The position numbers and the translations under genes were made by a program. DNA of 64,000 nucleotides, taken from the NCBI GenBank assembly GCA_041398245.1, contig JAWKVC010000009.1:62001-126000 (forward strand). Reading direction: 5' to 3'. This DNA is from UBA7672 sp041398245. GTDB taxonomy: Bacteria; Pseudomonadota; Alphaproteobacteria; Caulobacterales; Hyphomonadaceae. Shown here piece after piece: positions 54,615 to 64,000 of this stretch (position 1 is its first letter; each line of letters opens with the position of its first letter). The notes under the pieces were generated by a model, which ran no database searches, had not been told where the DNA came from, and saw only the letters and a program-made list of their open reading frames with translations.

Positions 54615-55763
54615 ATGACAGAAATTCTGCACGACCCCATCGCACTGGCCCAGGCGCTGATCCGCGAGCGCACCGTCAATCCCTGCGATGACGGCGCGCA
54701 GGACCTTCTGGCGGATGCGCTGGAATCGATGGGGTTCAGCGTGAAGCGCTACCCGTTCGAAGGCGTCGACAACATGTATGCGCGGTTGGGCGGGGCGCAG
54801 CCCAACCTGTGTTTTGCCGGTCATACCGATGTTGTGCCGGTGGGCGATGAAGCCGGATGGACCGTCGATCCCTTCGGCGCGGAGATCCGCGACGGCGTGC
54901 TCTATGGCCGGGGGGCCTCCGACATGAAGGGCGCGATCGCCGCCTTTGTTTCGGCGACCGCGCGCTACCTCGACGATCACGGCCGGCCGCCCGGCTCGAT
55001 CTCGCTGCTGATCACGGGCGATGAGGAAGGCCCGGGCCTGCACGGCACGCGGCGGCTGCTGCCCGCCGTGATCGCCGACGGCGAGACGCTGGACCATTGC
55101 ATCGTCGGCGAGCCGACCTCCGAGGAGGTGATCGCCGACATCGTCAAGAATGGCCGACGCGGCAGCCTCAATGGCGTCATCAGGGCGGTCGGCCGCCAGG
55201 GCCACGTCGCCTATCCGGAGAAATCCGCCAACCCCGTGCCGGTACTGCTCGATGCGCTCAACAAGCTGCGCGGTATGACCCTCGACACGGGCAGCCCGGG
55301 CTTCCAGCCCTCGAACCTCGAAGTCACTACGATCGACGTGGGCAATCCCGCCCACAACGTCATACCGGCGCAGGCGACCGCGAAGTTCAACATCCGGTTC
55401 AATCCCAACCACAAGGGTGATGATCTGATGGCGCGCATCCAGCAGCTGCTGGGTACGACCGTGAACGGCGTGACGATCACCGTGGAGCAGCGCGTTTCAG
55501 GCGAGGCGTTCTACACCAAGCCCGGGAAACTGACCGACCTGATCGTCGGCGCGGTGAAGGCCGAAACCGGCCGCGAGCCGCAGCTGACGACCGGCGGCGG
55601 CACGTCTGACGCCCGTTACATCAAGGACGTATGCCCCGTTGCTGAACTGGGCGTCAGAAACGAAATGGCGCACAAGGTCGACGAGTGCATCCCGGTCGAC
55701 GAAATCGAAACGCTTTGCCGGATATATTACCGGCTGCTGGCCAGCTATTTCGCCGCGGCCTGA
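54615..55763 (+). CDS. dapE: Succinyl-diaminopimelate desuccinylase
   Basis: The enzyme frees diaminopimelate for lysine and the cell wall. The 382-residue M20 metallopeptidase has FAGHTDVVPVGDE and GRGASDMKGAI (metal ligands), ITGDEEG with the catalytic Glu, and TTGGGTSDARYI near the C-terminus. The preceding aminotransferase step is often done by ArgD, whose gene at 5-6 kb is frameshifted in this sequence. Confidence 0.95.
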   Translation: MTEILHDPIALAQALIRERTVNPCDDGAQDLLADALESMGFSVKRYPFEGVDNMYARLGGAQPNLCFAGHTDVVPVGDEAGWTVDPFGAEIRDGVLYGRGASDMKGAIAAFVSATARYLDDHGRPPGSISLLITGDEEGPGLHGTRRLLPAVIADGETLDHCIVGEPTSEEVIADIVKNGRRGSLNGVIRAVGRQGHVAYPEKSANPVPVLLDALNKLRGMTLDTGSPGFQPSNLEVTTIDVGNPAHNVIPAQATAKFNIRFNPNHKGDDLMARIQQLLGTTVNGVTITVEQRVSGEAFYTKPGKLTDLIVGAVKAETGREPQLTTGGGTSDARYIKDVCPVAELGVRNEMAHKVDECIPVDEIETLCRIYYRLLASYFAAA

Positions 55764-55929
55764 TACGCGATCAGGGCCTTTTGTTCCGGCTCCTCGCGAC
55801 ATGGTGAACACCCCCTCACCAGGCGCATGACGCGGCGCATTGCTTGCTTCGCTTAACCTGTCGCGCGCGCGGCGGCGGACTATCTGAGAACAGAGCTCCC
55901 CCAACACGGGAGCGGCAAGAGTTGAGTTG

Positions 55930-57756
55930 ATGGCGTTCGGCAGGGGATACGCAGGTCGCGTCTTCGCGGTCCCCGGACTTGTTTTCCGGGCCGCGCTGGC
56001 GGCTGCGTGCCTTCTGGTCGCCATGCCGGCGCTGGCCCAGCAGGGATCGTCCGCAGCCGGACGGGTTCCGGTGGAGGGTCTGCCGCCCGCCCTGTCCGAT
56101 CCGCTGAAGGCGCTGCAGCGGGAAGAGCCGAAACCCGAAACCCTGTTCGAGGCGCGCAGGCAGGCCGAGCGCGCCGCCCAGCTGGCCGCGACGCTGCTCG
56201 AATCCGAAGGGTACTACCAGGCCGACGTCGAAGTCGTCGCCGACGGCCAGAACGAATTCACCCGTCTGGTGCGCGTGTCGCCCGGCCCGCTGTTCACCTA
56301 CGCTTCGCGCCAGATCGCCTATCTCGGCGCCGAGCCGGACCAGACGACGCGAACCGAACTCGAGACGCTGCTTGAGCCGCTCGAGCCCGGCGTGCCGGCG
56401 CGGGCGCAGCCGGTGATCGAGACCGGCGACCTGCTTGTCGCGCGCCTGCGCCAGGCCGGCTATCCGGATGCCGAAGCCGAGCCGGTCGATGCGCTCGCCG
56501 ACGCCGAGACCAACACGATCGAACTGACCTTCCGGCTGAAGCCGGGCATCCGCGCCTCGTTCGGCGATCTGCGCATCACCGGGCTCAGCCTGACCAAGCG
56601 TGAGTTCATCGAGAGCCTCAAGCCATGGGACGACGGCGAGCGTGTGACGCCGCAGAAGCTCGACGAATTCCGCGGACGTCTTGCCGAGACCGGACTGTTT
56701 TCGTCCGCGGCCGTGTCGCTCGACGGATCGGGCGAGCCAAACGAGAACGGACTTGCGCCGCGCGACATCGACGTCGCCCTGCGCGAGCGCGAACGTTACA
56801 CCATCGCGATCGGCGCCTCGGCCTCGACCAGCGACGGCTTCGGCGTCGACGGCCTGTGGGAGATGCGCAACTTCACCGGCTGGGGCGATCGCCTGCGCGT
56901 GACCGGACAGCTGGCGACGCTGCAGCGCAGGATCGGCACGGCCTATCGCCTGCCGAACATCGGCCGCTATGGCCGCAATCTCGAAATCGGCGGCGAGATC
57001 GAGGACTTCGAGACGGACGCGTTCGACCAGACCGGCGCAAACGTCAACGCGAAGATCGAGGAACAACTGACGCCGCGCGTGCGCGGATCGCTGGGCGTCG
57101 AGTTCGGCTATGCCAGCATTCTCGACCAGAAGACGCGGATCGCGGGGACCGGACGCCGCGATGTCTACATCCTGTCGGGGTCGGGCACGGCCGAGTATGT
57201 CGGCGTGCGCGACATCCTCGATCCGCACGAAGGCATCCGCGCGCGCGTCGCGATCGAGCCGGGCGCGACCTATGGCGACACCAACATCCTGTTCGCGCGC
57301 ATCAGCGGCGAAGCGAGCATCTATTCCGAACTGGGCAGTGAGAACCTGATAGGCGCCCTGCGCGGCCGGCTTGGCGTGATCGCAGGTCCGGATGGCGCGC
57401 CGCCCGATCGCCTGTTCTTCGCCGGCGGCGGCGGTTCGGTGCGCGGCTACGAGTACCAGTCCGTCTCGCCGCGCGACGCCAACGGCCTGCTGATCGGCGG
57501 CCGCTCGCTTGTCGAGCTGAGCGGCGAGGTGCGCTGGCGGCAGAGCGACACGCTGGGCTATGTGGCCTTCCTTGACGCCGGCGCGGCGGGATCGAACGTC
57601 GAGCCGCCGTTCGATGCGATGCGGCTCGGCGCGGGCATCGGCCTGCGCTATTACACCGACTTCGGCCCCCTGCGGGCGGATATTGCAGTTCCGCTGAACA
57701 AAGAGGACGGCGACGCCGACTTCCAGATCTATATTTCCATCGGACAGGCCTTCTGA
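55930..57756 (+). CDS. tamA: Translocation and assembly module protein TamA
   Basis: The 608-residue outer-membrane protein has a signal peptide (cut near ALAQ-QG), three POTRA-like repeats (about residues 60-290) and an Omp85 barrel with the hallmark FAGGGGSVRGYEYQS, and ends in Phe. With TamB it forms an envelope-spanning complex for outer-membrane protein or lipid transport. ATG 55930 is preferred to TTG 55927. Its TGA overlaps the tamB ATG by one base (TGATG), so the two are coupled. Confidence 0.92.
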   Translation: MAFGRGYAGRVFAVPGLVFRAALAAACLLVAMPALAQQGSSAAGRVPVEGLPPALSDPLKALQREEPKPETLFEARRQAERAAQLAATLLESEGYYQADVEVVADGQNEFTRLVRVSPGPLFTYASRQIAYLGAEPDQTTRTELETLLEPLEPGVPARAQPVIETGDLLVARLRQAGYPDAEAEPVDALADAETNTIELTFRLKPGIRASFGDLRITGLSLTKREFIESLKPWDDGERVTPQKLDEFRGRLAETGLFSSAAVSLDGSGEPNENGLAPRDIDVALRERERYTIAIGASASTSDGFGVDGLWEMRNFTGWGDRLRVTGQLATLQRRIGTAYRLPNIGRYGRNLEIGGEIEDFETDAFDQTGANVNAKIEEQLTPRVRGSLGVEFGYASILDQKTRIAGTGRRDVYILSGSGTAEYVGVRDILDPHEGIRARVAIEPGATYGDTNILFARISGEASIYSELGSENLIGALRGRLGVIAGPDGAPPDRLFFAGGGGSVRGYEYQSVSPRDANGLLIGGRSLVELSGEVRWRQSDTLGYVAFLDAGAAGSNVEPPFDAMRLGAGIGLRYYTDFGPLRADIAVPLNKEDGDADFQIYISIGQAF

Positions 57757-60700
57757 TGGAAAAGGCGACACGGAAAAAGACCCCCGTCTGGCTGCGCCTC
57801 AGCTTCTGGCTGATGGCGCTTGTGCTTGCGCTGCTGACAGCGGCGGTGGTGCTGCGCTTCTGGATCACGTCGGATGCGGGCCGCGCCTTCGTGGCCTCGC
57901 AGATCGACGGACGCCGGCTCGGCGTGCTGGGCACGGTGCGCCTGTCCGGCCTGCAGGGCGATCCGCTTGGCGCCGCGACGGTGGCGGACATTGCGCTGGT
58001 CGACGATGACGGCGTGTGGCTGCGCGCGCGCGATGTGCGGTTGGAATGGACGCCGACGGCGTTGTTCGCAGGCGAACTGGAAATCCGCAGCATCGGCGTG
58101 CGGCTGGTCGATGTGCTGCGTGCGCCGACCGTGGCGAACCCGGAAGCCGGCGGCCCGGGACCGGATATCGGCATCCGGCTGGACGAGCTGAAAGTCGAGA
58201 CGCTGCGGCTGGCCGAACCCGTGCTGGGCATCGAGGCCGCGTATGCGTTGAGCGGCGCCGTGGCGAGCCCACGCGAGGGCGCCGGCTTTGCGCGGCTGGG
58301 CCTATCGCCGCAGTCGGGACCGGCTGACACGGCGAACATCTCCATCGACTGGGAGAAGAACGGGACCATCGAAGGCCTCGCCAATGTGGCCGGGCCGGCG
58401 GACGGCCTGATCGCGAGCCTGCTGCAGGGGCCAGATGACAGGTCGGTCGGCTTTGTCGGCAAGCTCAATGGCACGACGGAGGATTTCACCGGCGAAGGCA
58501 CGCTGTCCTTCGGCGGCGAGGCGGCGGCGACGCTGTCGGTTGCGCGCAAGGACGATCAGGCGACGCTGGCCGGTGAGCTGCGCGCGATCGCATGGCCGCT
58601 GATGGCGCCGGTGTTCGAGCGCACGGGTGGCGCGGTTGCGGTGAACGGCCGGGCGAACGTCGCCGACCTCGCCAGGGCCGCGACAACGCTGGACGTATCA
58701 GCGCCGGCGGGCGAGGCGACGCTTGCGGCGCAGGTCGATCTCACGACGTTCTCGCTTGTGTCCCCTGTCACGGTGGACGCCAAGGGTCTGGACCTTGCGC
58801 GGCTGGCGCCGCCGCTATCCGGGCTGGCCGACGCGAAGGGCGAAGTCGCCATCACCCTGCCGTCGGACTTCCAGTGGACAGGTGACATTTCCGCCGCGCA
58901 ACTGACCTGGCCATCGGGATCTGCGGCGGCTGTGTCCGGACCCGTGCGCGTGCGCAAGCAGGGCGCAACGCTGGACTGGCGCGCATCGGGGCTGACGCTG
59001 ACGGGCGCGCGCATCGACGCCCTGCCCGACATGGCGCCCGGCCGCTACATGGCGGCCACGGCGGGGGAGTACAATCTCCGGACCGGCGCGCTCGACATCT
59101 ACGACACGCAGGTTGAAGGCGCGGCGGGATCGGCGACGGCGCGCGGCAGCATCGCGCCGCGCACGGGCGCGATCGACTTCAATGGGTCTGCGAAGCTGAC
59201 GCGGCTGGAGGATCTCTCGGCCATCGCGGGCAGCGCCAATGGACGCTGGACTGCGCGGCAGGCCTCGCCCGGCGCGCCGCTGCGGCTCGAAGTGGCGGCG
59301 GATGGCCGTGACCTGTCGTCCGGCATCCAGGGCTTCAACCAGCTGATCGGGCCGACGCCGCATGTCGAAGTGTCCGGCGTTGTGCGCGGCGGCCACTTCA
59401 CGCTGGAATCCGGCGTGGTGGAAGCAGCGGGACTCAACGCCGAGATGACCGGTCGCATCACGGACAGCGGCGCGATCACGGCAGCCGCGACCGGACGCCT
59501 GAGCCGGCCGGTGGAAATCAACGGAACGACGTTCCGGCGCGCCACGTTCGAGGCGGACATCACCGGCACGACGGAAGCGCCGAAGATCGATGCGCGGCTG
59601 ACCGATGCCGATCTTGCCGTCGCCGGACTCGATCTTACCAATGTCGGCGGCGACGCCACGCTGCAGCTGGGCGAAGGCCTGTCGGGCGCGTTCACGCTGT
59701 CGGGCGACCTGCTCGGACAGAGACTACACACGCAGGGGCGGATCGCGTCCGATACGGGCAGCGTGCGCATTGCCGGCCTGTCGGCGGAGCTGGGCCAGCT
59801 GCGCGCGGAGGCGACACGGCTTGTGTTCGGCGATAATGGCGTGATCGCGGAGTTCACCGCATCGGGACCGCTGACGGGCGTGGGCGGCATCGAGGCGGGA
59901 ACGCTGACGCTGAACGGATCGGTCAATGCCGGCGAGACGATCACCGCCAGCGTGCAGGGACGCGCGGCCAATCTGCGCAGGGGGACGACGCGCATCGAGG
60001 TGGTCGCGTTCGAGGGCGGCATCCGGAACGATGTCGCCAACCTGCAGGCGAGCGTGCGCGGGCGGCTGCCCGCTCCGCTGGAGCTGGAGCTTGGCCTGAC
60101 CGGCCGGCGCAATGACGCGGACTGGATGGGCGAAGCGACGCTGGAGGGCGAGATCGACGGACTCGATATCGCAACAGCGCGGCCGGCGGCCTGGCGTATC
60201 GGACCCGATGGTTGGTCGGCGGATGCGGCCTTGTCGGCGTTTGACGGCACGCTGGATGCGCAGGCGTCCACGCGCGGCGGCGTCGTCTCGCTGAACGCGG
60301 ACCTGCAGGGTGTGAACCTTCGGGCGCTGGCGCGGCTGGCGCGCGTATCACCCGTCAACGGACAGGCGACGGGGATGGTGGCGTTCCGCAATGACGGAAG
60401 CAATGCGACCGGCGATGTCCGCCTGTCGATCGAGAACGCCAATCCGGTCGGCGTCACCGCCAATCCGGTGAGCCTCGATGTTCGCGCTGAGCTGCGCGAT
60501 CATGCGCTGGCGAGCACGGCGACGGGATCGGGTCAGGGCTTCAGCCTTGATGCGTCCTCGCGCGTGCCCGTGCGCGTTGGGCAGGGCTTTGATCTGGCCG
60601 TCGATCCCGATGCGGCGTTGACGGCGTCCGTCAGTCTCGATGGCCGCGCCGAACAGGTGTGGGCGCTGTTCGGGCCGGAGAACCAGTCGATGCGCGGCGA

Positions 60701-61952
60701 ACTCGCGGCGCGCATGCAGGCGGGCGGCACGCTGGCGCATCTGACGCTCGACGGCGGCTTCGAGATGAAGGACGGCGCCTATGAACATGGCGAGACGGGC
60801 CTTCTGCTCGATGACATCGACGCCGAGGGCGTGTTCAACCAGCAATCGGCGCAGGTGACAAAATTCGAGGCGACCGACGGCAATGGCGGACGCCTGACGG
60901 CGCAGGGCGCGCTGGACTGGACCGGCGATGTCAGCGGGAAGATTTCCTTTGATGCGCGGAAGCTGCGCGCGCTGGGCCGCGACGACCGCTTTGCGATCGT
61001 CTCCGGCCAAGGCGCGCTTGAGCTGGTGCGCGAGAACATCGCGGTGACCGGGGACTTCAATATCGAAGAAGCGCGCATCTCGGTTGAACAGCCGGCGGCG
61101 GCGAACATTCCCACCCTTCCCGGCCTGCGGCGTGTGAACTTCCCGAACCAGACGGAAGAGACGCCCGACGCGCAGGACGCGCCGTGGCAACGGCCGGTGC
61201 AGCTCGACCTGAAAGTGCGGGCCGACAACCGCATCGTCGTGTTCGGGCGCGGGCTCGACACCGAATGGGCGGCGAACTTCACGATCACAGGACCGATCGC
61301 CGATCCGTCGATCAACGGCACGGCGACGATGGTGCGCGGCAGCCTCGATCTTGGCGGCCGCCGCTTCAGCTTCGACACTGGCACGATCTCGCTCGACGGA
61401 CCGATCCGCCGCGCGCGCATTGACATCGCCGCCGAGCGTGTGACCGACGAGATCACCGCGACGGTGCGGGTGAGCGGCACGCCGGTCGATCCGAAGTTCA
61501 CGCTGGAATCGACGCCGGCGCTGCCGCAGGACGAAGTGTTGGCGCGTGTTCTGTTCGGGCGGTCGGCGGCGGAACTCTCCGGCTTCGAGGCGGCGCAGCT
61601 GGCGGCGGGGCTGGCGCAGCTGGCGGGCGGACAGGCGGGCTTTGATCCGATTGGACTGGTGCGCGAGGCGACCGGGCTCGATCGCCTGACGGTCGGCGCG
61701 CAGGACGGCATCGCCACAGTGTCGGCCGGCAAGTACATCGCCGACAATGTCTATCTGCAGGTGGGCACGGGCGGTTCGGGCGGCGTCGGCGCCGAGGTGG
61801 AATGGGAGCCGAGCAAGGGCCTGTCGATCATCTCCTCGGCCGACGGCAATGGCGACACCAAGATCTCGGTGCGCTGGAAGAAGGACTATGGCGCGCCGGA
61901 AACGCCGCCGCCCGCCGAGGGCGAGACGCCGGAAGAGGCCGAGCAGAAGTAG
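57756..61952 (+). CDS. tamB: Translocation and assembly module protein TamB
   Basis: The 1398-residue protein has one N-terminal membrane anchor (LSFWLMALVLALLTAAVVL), a long run of beta-taco repeats and the C-terminal TamB (DUF490) domain with NGTATMVRGSLDLGGRRFS, LPQDEVLARVLFGRS and GKYIADNVYLQVG. It bridges inner and outer membrane. Length is normal for alphaproteobacterial TamB. The acidic, Pro-rich tail (residues about 1380 on) is not part of the domain. Confidence 0.94.
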   Translation: MEKATRKKTPVWLRLSFWLMALVLALLTAAVVLRFWITSDAGRAFVASQIDGRRLGVLGTVRLSGLQGDPLGAATVADIALVDDDGVWLRARDVRLEWTPTALFAGELEIRSIGVRLVDVLRAPTVANPEAGGPGPDIGIRLDELKVETLRLAEPVLGIEAAYALSGAVASPREGAGFARLGLSPQSGPADTANISIDWEKNGTIEGLANVAGPADGLIASLLQGPDDRSVGFVGKLNGTTEDFTGEGTLSFGGEAAATLSVARKDDQATLAGELRAIAWPLMAPVFERTGGAVAVNGRANVADLARAATTLDVSAPAGEATLAAQVDLTTFSLVSPVTVDAKGLDLARLAPPLSGLADAKGEVAITLPSDFQWTGDISAAQLTWPSGSAAAVSGPVRVRKQGATLDWRASGLTLTGARIDALPDMAPGRYMAATAGEYNLRTGALDIYDTQVEGAAGSATARGSIAPRTGAIDFNGSAKLTRLEDLSAIAGSANGRWTARQASPGAPLRLEVAADGRDLSSGIQGFNQLIGPTPHVEVSGVVRGGHFTLESGVVEAAGLNAEMTGRITDSGAITAAATGRLSRPVEINGTTFRRATFEADITGTTEAPKIDARLTDADLAVAGLDLTNVGGDATLQLGEGLSGAFTLSGDLLGQRLHTQGRIASDTGSVRIAGLSAELGQLRAEATRLVFGDNGVIAEFTASGPLTGVGGIEAGTLTLNGSVNAGETITASVQGRAANLRRGTTRIEVVAFEGGIRNDVANLQASVRGRLPAPLELELGLTGRRNDADWMGEATLEGEIDGLDIATARPAAWRIGPDGWSADAALSAFDGTLDAQASTRGGVVSLNADLQGVNLRALARLARVSPVNGQATGMVAFRNDGSNATGDVRLSIENANPVGVTANPVSLDVRAELRDHALASTATGSGQGFSLDASSRVPVRVGQGFDLAVDPDAALTASVSLDGRAEQVWALFGPENQSMRGELAARMQAGGTLAHLTLDGGFEMKDGAYEHGETGLLLDDIDAEGVFNQQSAQVTKFEATDGNGGRLTAQGALDWTGDVSGKISFDARKLRALGRDDRFAIVSGQGALELVRENIAVTGDFNIEEARISVEQPAAANIPTLPGLRRVNFPNQTEETPDAQDAPWQRPVQLDLKVRADNRIVVFGRGLDTEWAANFTITGPIADPSINGTATMVRGSLDLGGRRFSFDTGTISLDGPIRRARIDIAAERVTDEITATVRVSGTPVDPKFTLESTPALPQDEVLARVLFGRSAAELSGFEAAQLAAGLAQLAGGQAGFDPIGLVREATGLDRLTVGAQDGIATVSAGKYIADNVYLQVGTGGSGGVGAEVEWEPSKGLSIISSADGNGDTKISVRWKKDYGAPETPPPAEGETPEEAEQK

Positions 61953-61961
61953 ACGCGCGGC

Positions 61962-62423
61962 TCAGGCCTTGCGCACGCGGCTTGCGAACCACGCGATCAC
62001 CAGACCGACCAGAATCGTGTGCGCGAAGATGGCGCCATAGAGGAACTGGCCCGGCGGCAGTGCGGCGGGACGGCCGGCCGCCGACAGCGGCACGACGATC
62101 AGGTTCATCACGAACATCAGCGCAACGCCATAGAGCGGGCCGGTGAGCGCCCACATGCGCCTGAGCAGCGGCAACACTGTCGCCGCGAGGTTGAACACCA
62201 GCGCCATGATGAGCGTCATCGAGAAATGCGCGACAAGGCCGAGCGCGGCCGTGCCCCAGCCGCCGGAGCGCGCGGCGTCCGGCCCGACCAGACCGGCCGC
62301 GACGGATTGCAGGATGCGCTCGGGCGCCGTGCCATTTGCGACGTAGGAGTGGATGCAGGCGTAGGCGATGTCGCCCAGTCCGGCGAGCAGGCCGCCTGCG
62401 ATGATGGCGTGGGTGAGCTTCAT
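61962..62423 (-). CDS. Small integral membrane protein of unknown function
   Basis: The 153-residue protein has four membrane helices and starts MKLTHAIIAGGLLAGLGDIAYAC. The layout recalls the YagU/DUF1440 group, but I am not sure. Its ATG overlaps the truA stop (ATGA), so it is coupled to truA. It faces tamB tail to tail with nine bases between the stops. Confidence 0.7.
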   Translation of the reverse strand: MKLTHAIIAGGLLAGLGDIAYACIHSYVANGTAPERILQSVAAGLVGPDAARSGGWGTAALGLVAHFSMTLIMALVFNLAATVLPLLRRMWALTGPLYGVALMFVMNLIVVPLSAAGRPAALPPGQFLYGAIFAHTILVGLVIAWFASRVRKA

Positions 62424-63178
62424 GTCCCGGTCCCCGGCGGATCATAAGCCACGGACGCGAGATAGAGTCCATCGGGCGGCGCGACGGGACCGCAGCGCGT
62501 GCGGTCGGCGGCGGCGAGGATTTCGGCGATCCATGCGGACGCCTCACGGCCGCGGCCGACCTCGACCAGCGAGCCGACCATGGAGCGCACCTGCCGGTGC
62601 AGGAAGGAGCGCGCAGTCGTGCGCACATCGATGGTTTCGCCGCGGCGTTCGACCGAAATTGATGTGAGCGTCTTGACCGGCGTGTCGGCCTGGCACTGGC
62701 TGTCGCGGAAGGTGGAGAAGTCGTGGCGGCCGACCAGCGCCTGCGCGGCTTCGTGCATCGCATCGGCGTCGAGCGCGACGGGAACACGCCAGGCGCGGTT
62801 GCGATCGAGCGCCAGGTCGGCGCGGCGATTGACGATGCGATAGAGATAGCTGCGCGAGGTCGCATCGAAGCGGGCGTGGAAGTCCGGCGCGGCGTCGGAG
62901 GCTTTGAGCACGGCGATGGGATGCGGGCGCAGATGCGCGTTCATGGCGTCGCGCACCTTGTCGGCGCGGAGGGACTTGGCGAGATCGAGATGGGCCACCT
63001 GACCCAGCGCATGAACGCCGGCGTCGGTGCGTCCCGCGCCGGTGACAACGACCGGCGCCTCGTCGATGGCGGCGGCGGCTTCCTCCAGCGCCTGCTGCAC
63101 GGACGGAACGCCATCCTGCCGCTGCCAGCCGGCATAGGACGAGCCATCGTATTCGATGGTGAGCCGGTATCTAGGCAC
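62420..63178 (-). CDS. truA: tRNA pseudouridine(38-40) synthase
   Basis: The 252-residue enzyme modifies the anticodon arm of tRNAs. It starts MPRYRLTIEYDGSSYAGWQRQ, has the catalytic Asp in GAGRTDAGVHALGQVAH, SRSYLYRIVNR and FLHRQVRSMVGSLVEVG. Its start overlaps the end of the GNAT gene by eight bases. fmt-truA is a common pair in alphaproteobacteria; here a GNAT gene sits between them. Confidence 0.95.
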   Translation of the reverse strand: MPRYRLTIEYDGSSYAGWQRQDGVPSVQQALEEAAAAIDEAPVVVTGAGRTDAGVHALGQVAHLDLAKSLRADKVRDAMNAHLRPHPIAVLKASDAAPDFHARFDATSRSYLYRIVNRRADLALDRNRAWRVPVALDADAMHEAAQALVGRHDFSTFRDSQCQADTPVKTLTSISVERRGETIDVRTTARSFLHRQVRSMVGSLVEVGRGREASAWIAEILAAADRTRCGPVAPPDGLYLASVAYDPPGTGT

Positions 63179-63671
63179 TCGCCACTCCGAACGCCTCGGG
63201 GAAGATGAGCTGGCCGGACAGGGGCGGGCCGTAGCGCAGGCGGATGGCCATGAAGTGCGGCCCCTTCAGCGGCGTTTCGAATTCCTCCGTCGCGGCGACC
63301 GAAAAGCCGAAGCGGGGATAGTAGGTTTCGTGACCGAGCACGAAGACGATGGGCACGCCGTTCTGCTGCAGCATGTTGAGGCCGGCGCGGACCAGCATGG
63401 AGCCGACGCCGCTGCGCTGGGCGGATGGGTCAACCGACATGGGGCCAAGGCCGACAGCGCCAAGCTTGCCGCGCACGCCGAGCGAATAGAACAGGATGTG
63501 ACCGACGATGCGGCCATCGCGTTCGGCGACGATCTGCAACAGTGCATCGCCCGCCTGTTCGAGCTTCGCGACGATGTTTGCTTCATCCGGCTGGCCGAAG
63601 GCGCGCGTGTTGACCTCCGCGATGGCGGGGCGATCCGCTTCAGTCGCGATGCGCAGGTTGAGACCTTCCAT
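63171..63671 (-). CDS. GNAT N-acetyltransferase (YhbS-like)
   Basis: The 166-residue protein shows the acetyl-CoA-binding motif in MSVDPSAQRSGVGSMLV, with HILFYSLGV before it and VLGHETYYPRFGFSVA after it, typical of YhbS-like members. The substrate is unknown. GGGAG lies six bases before ATG 63671. It lies between fmt and truA with a gap of 11 bases and an overlap of 8. Confidence 0.9.
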   Translation of the reverse strand: MEGLNLRIATEADRPAIAEVNTRAFGQPDEANIVAKLEQAGDALLQIVAERDGRIVGHILFYSLGVRGKLGAVGLGPMSVDPSAQRSGVGSMLVRAGLNMLQQNGVPIVFVLGHETYYPRFGFSVAATEEFETPLKGPHFMAIRLRYGPPLSGQLIFPEAFGVASA

Positions 63672-63682
63672 CCTTCTCTCCC

Positions 63683-64000
63683 TCAGGCCAGCGTTTCGCC
63701 GCGCGCGATGCCCGCGCCGCGCTGGAATTCGCCGGCCGTCATCTGGCCCTTGCCGGCGCGTTGCAGCCGCGTGAGCCGCACGGCGCCGAAACCACAGGCG
63801 ACTTTCAGCATATCATCGATCACGGCGCCCGAGGGACCGGATCCTTCATCGGCGCGAGCATGCAGCACCTTGATGCGCTGGCCCTGATGTTCGAACCACG
63901 CGCCCGGAAAGGGTGACATGCCGCGAATGCGGGCGGCGACTTCGGTCGCGGGCAGGCGCCAGTCGATGCGCGCCTCTTCGGCGGAGACTTTCGAGGCGTA
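63683..64000 (-). CDS. fmt: Methionyl-tRNA formyltransferase, C-terminal part (partial)
   Basis: The frame is open to the window edge and ends with TGA at 63683. It reads YASKVSAEEARIDWR, then RGMSPFPGAWFE, which is the Fmt C-terminal domain that holds tRNA. The N-terminal catalytic part is outside the window. It heads the fmt-GNAT-truA run on this strand. Confidence 0.9.
   Translation of the reverse strand, partial: YASKVSAEEARIDWRLPATEVAARIRGMSPFPGAWFEHQGQRIKVLHARADEGSGPSGAVIDDMLKVACGFGAVRLTRLQRAGKGQMTAGEFQRGAGIARGETLA

Noticed and set aside
55816..57771. A 651-codon open frame on the minus strand opposite tamA
   Set aside because: It is the antisense shadow of a clear Omp85 protein and has no recognisable domain.

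Overview
The window is a GC-rich chromosomal stretch of an alphaproteobacterium, most likely of the Caulobacterales/Hyphomonadaceae type. The main clues are a gcrA cell-cycle regulator gene whose upstream region carries a near-consensus DnaA box and six GANTC (CcrM-type) sites, an orphan Flp pilin, an RpoH sigma factor, and several gene orders I know from this class (secA / ppiC-argJ-mutT, argD-argF next to hslO, fmt-truA near dapE, rluD next to rpoH). I cannot name the species. No IS element, prophage, integrase, CRISPR array, tRNA or rRNA gene was recognised by eye.

Layout. 1-1.7 kb: the end of a TonB-dependent receptor and a PepSY membrane protein. 1.75-6.2 kb: hslO, then folE translationally coupled to a BLUF blue-light sensor gene, then argF and argD; the last 700 bases of argD contain about ten small indels. 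6.3-8.2 kb: an ABC-2 permease and gcrA with its control region. 8.2-11.4 kb: two related Spinster-like MFS transporters in tandem. 11.5-16.3 kb: map-radC, comF-grxC-DUF1178, a methyltransferase, and mutT overlapping an orphan Flp pilin gene. 16.4-21.7 kb: argJ, a parvulin lipoprotein and secA. 21.7-30.7 kb: MFS exporter, FMN-binding protein, frameshifted DUF481 protein, accA, a PhzF-family gene, thiD, small conserved proteins, a VTT-domain membrane protein, an ABC ATPase and a zinc-finger protein.

30.8-37.7 kb: a TonB-dependent receptor followed by a run of small secreted proteins and lipoproteins with hisI embedded. 38-44.4 kb: zinc alcohol dehydrogenase, hybrid histidine kinase, PhoD-type phosphatase and RluD-type pseudouridine synthase. 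44.4-47.8 kb: three envelope proteins (lipoprotein, lipoprotein with a TonB C-terminal domain, EF-hand protein) lie between rluD and rpoH. 48.2-55.8 kb: membrane proteins, an S66 carboxypeptidase, a cytochrome P450, a palindromic MITE-like repeat, an unusual membrane-spanning OmpA-domain protein and dapE. 55.9-64 kb: tamA-tamB and, on the other strand, fmt, a GNAT gene, truA and a small membrane protein.

How the genes fit together: most of the window is housekeeping (arginine, lysine, histidine, folate/pterin, thiamine and fatty-acid precursors; protein export; outer-membrane assembly; initiator tRNA formylation and methionine removal). The accessory colour lies in envelope proteins, transporters and sensors. 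The observations I rate highest are the folE-BLUF coupled pair, the gcrA control region, the indel cluster in argD, the mutT/flp overlap, and the TonB-domain lipoprotein and membrane-spanning OmpA protein. I saw no clearly new multi-gene defence or mobile system.
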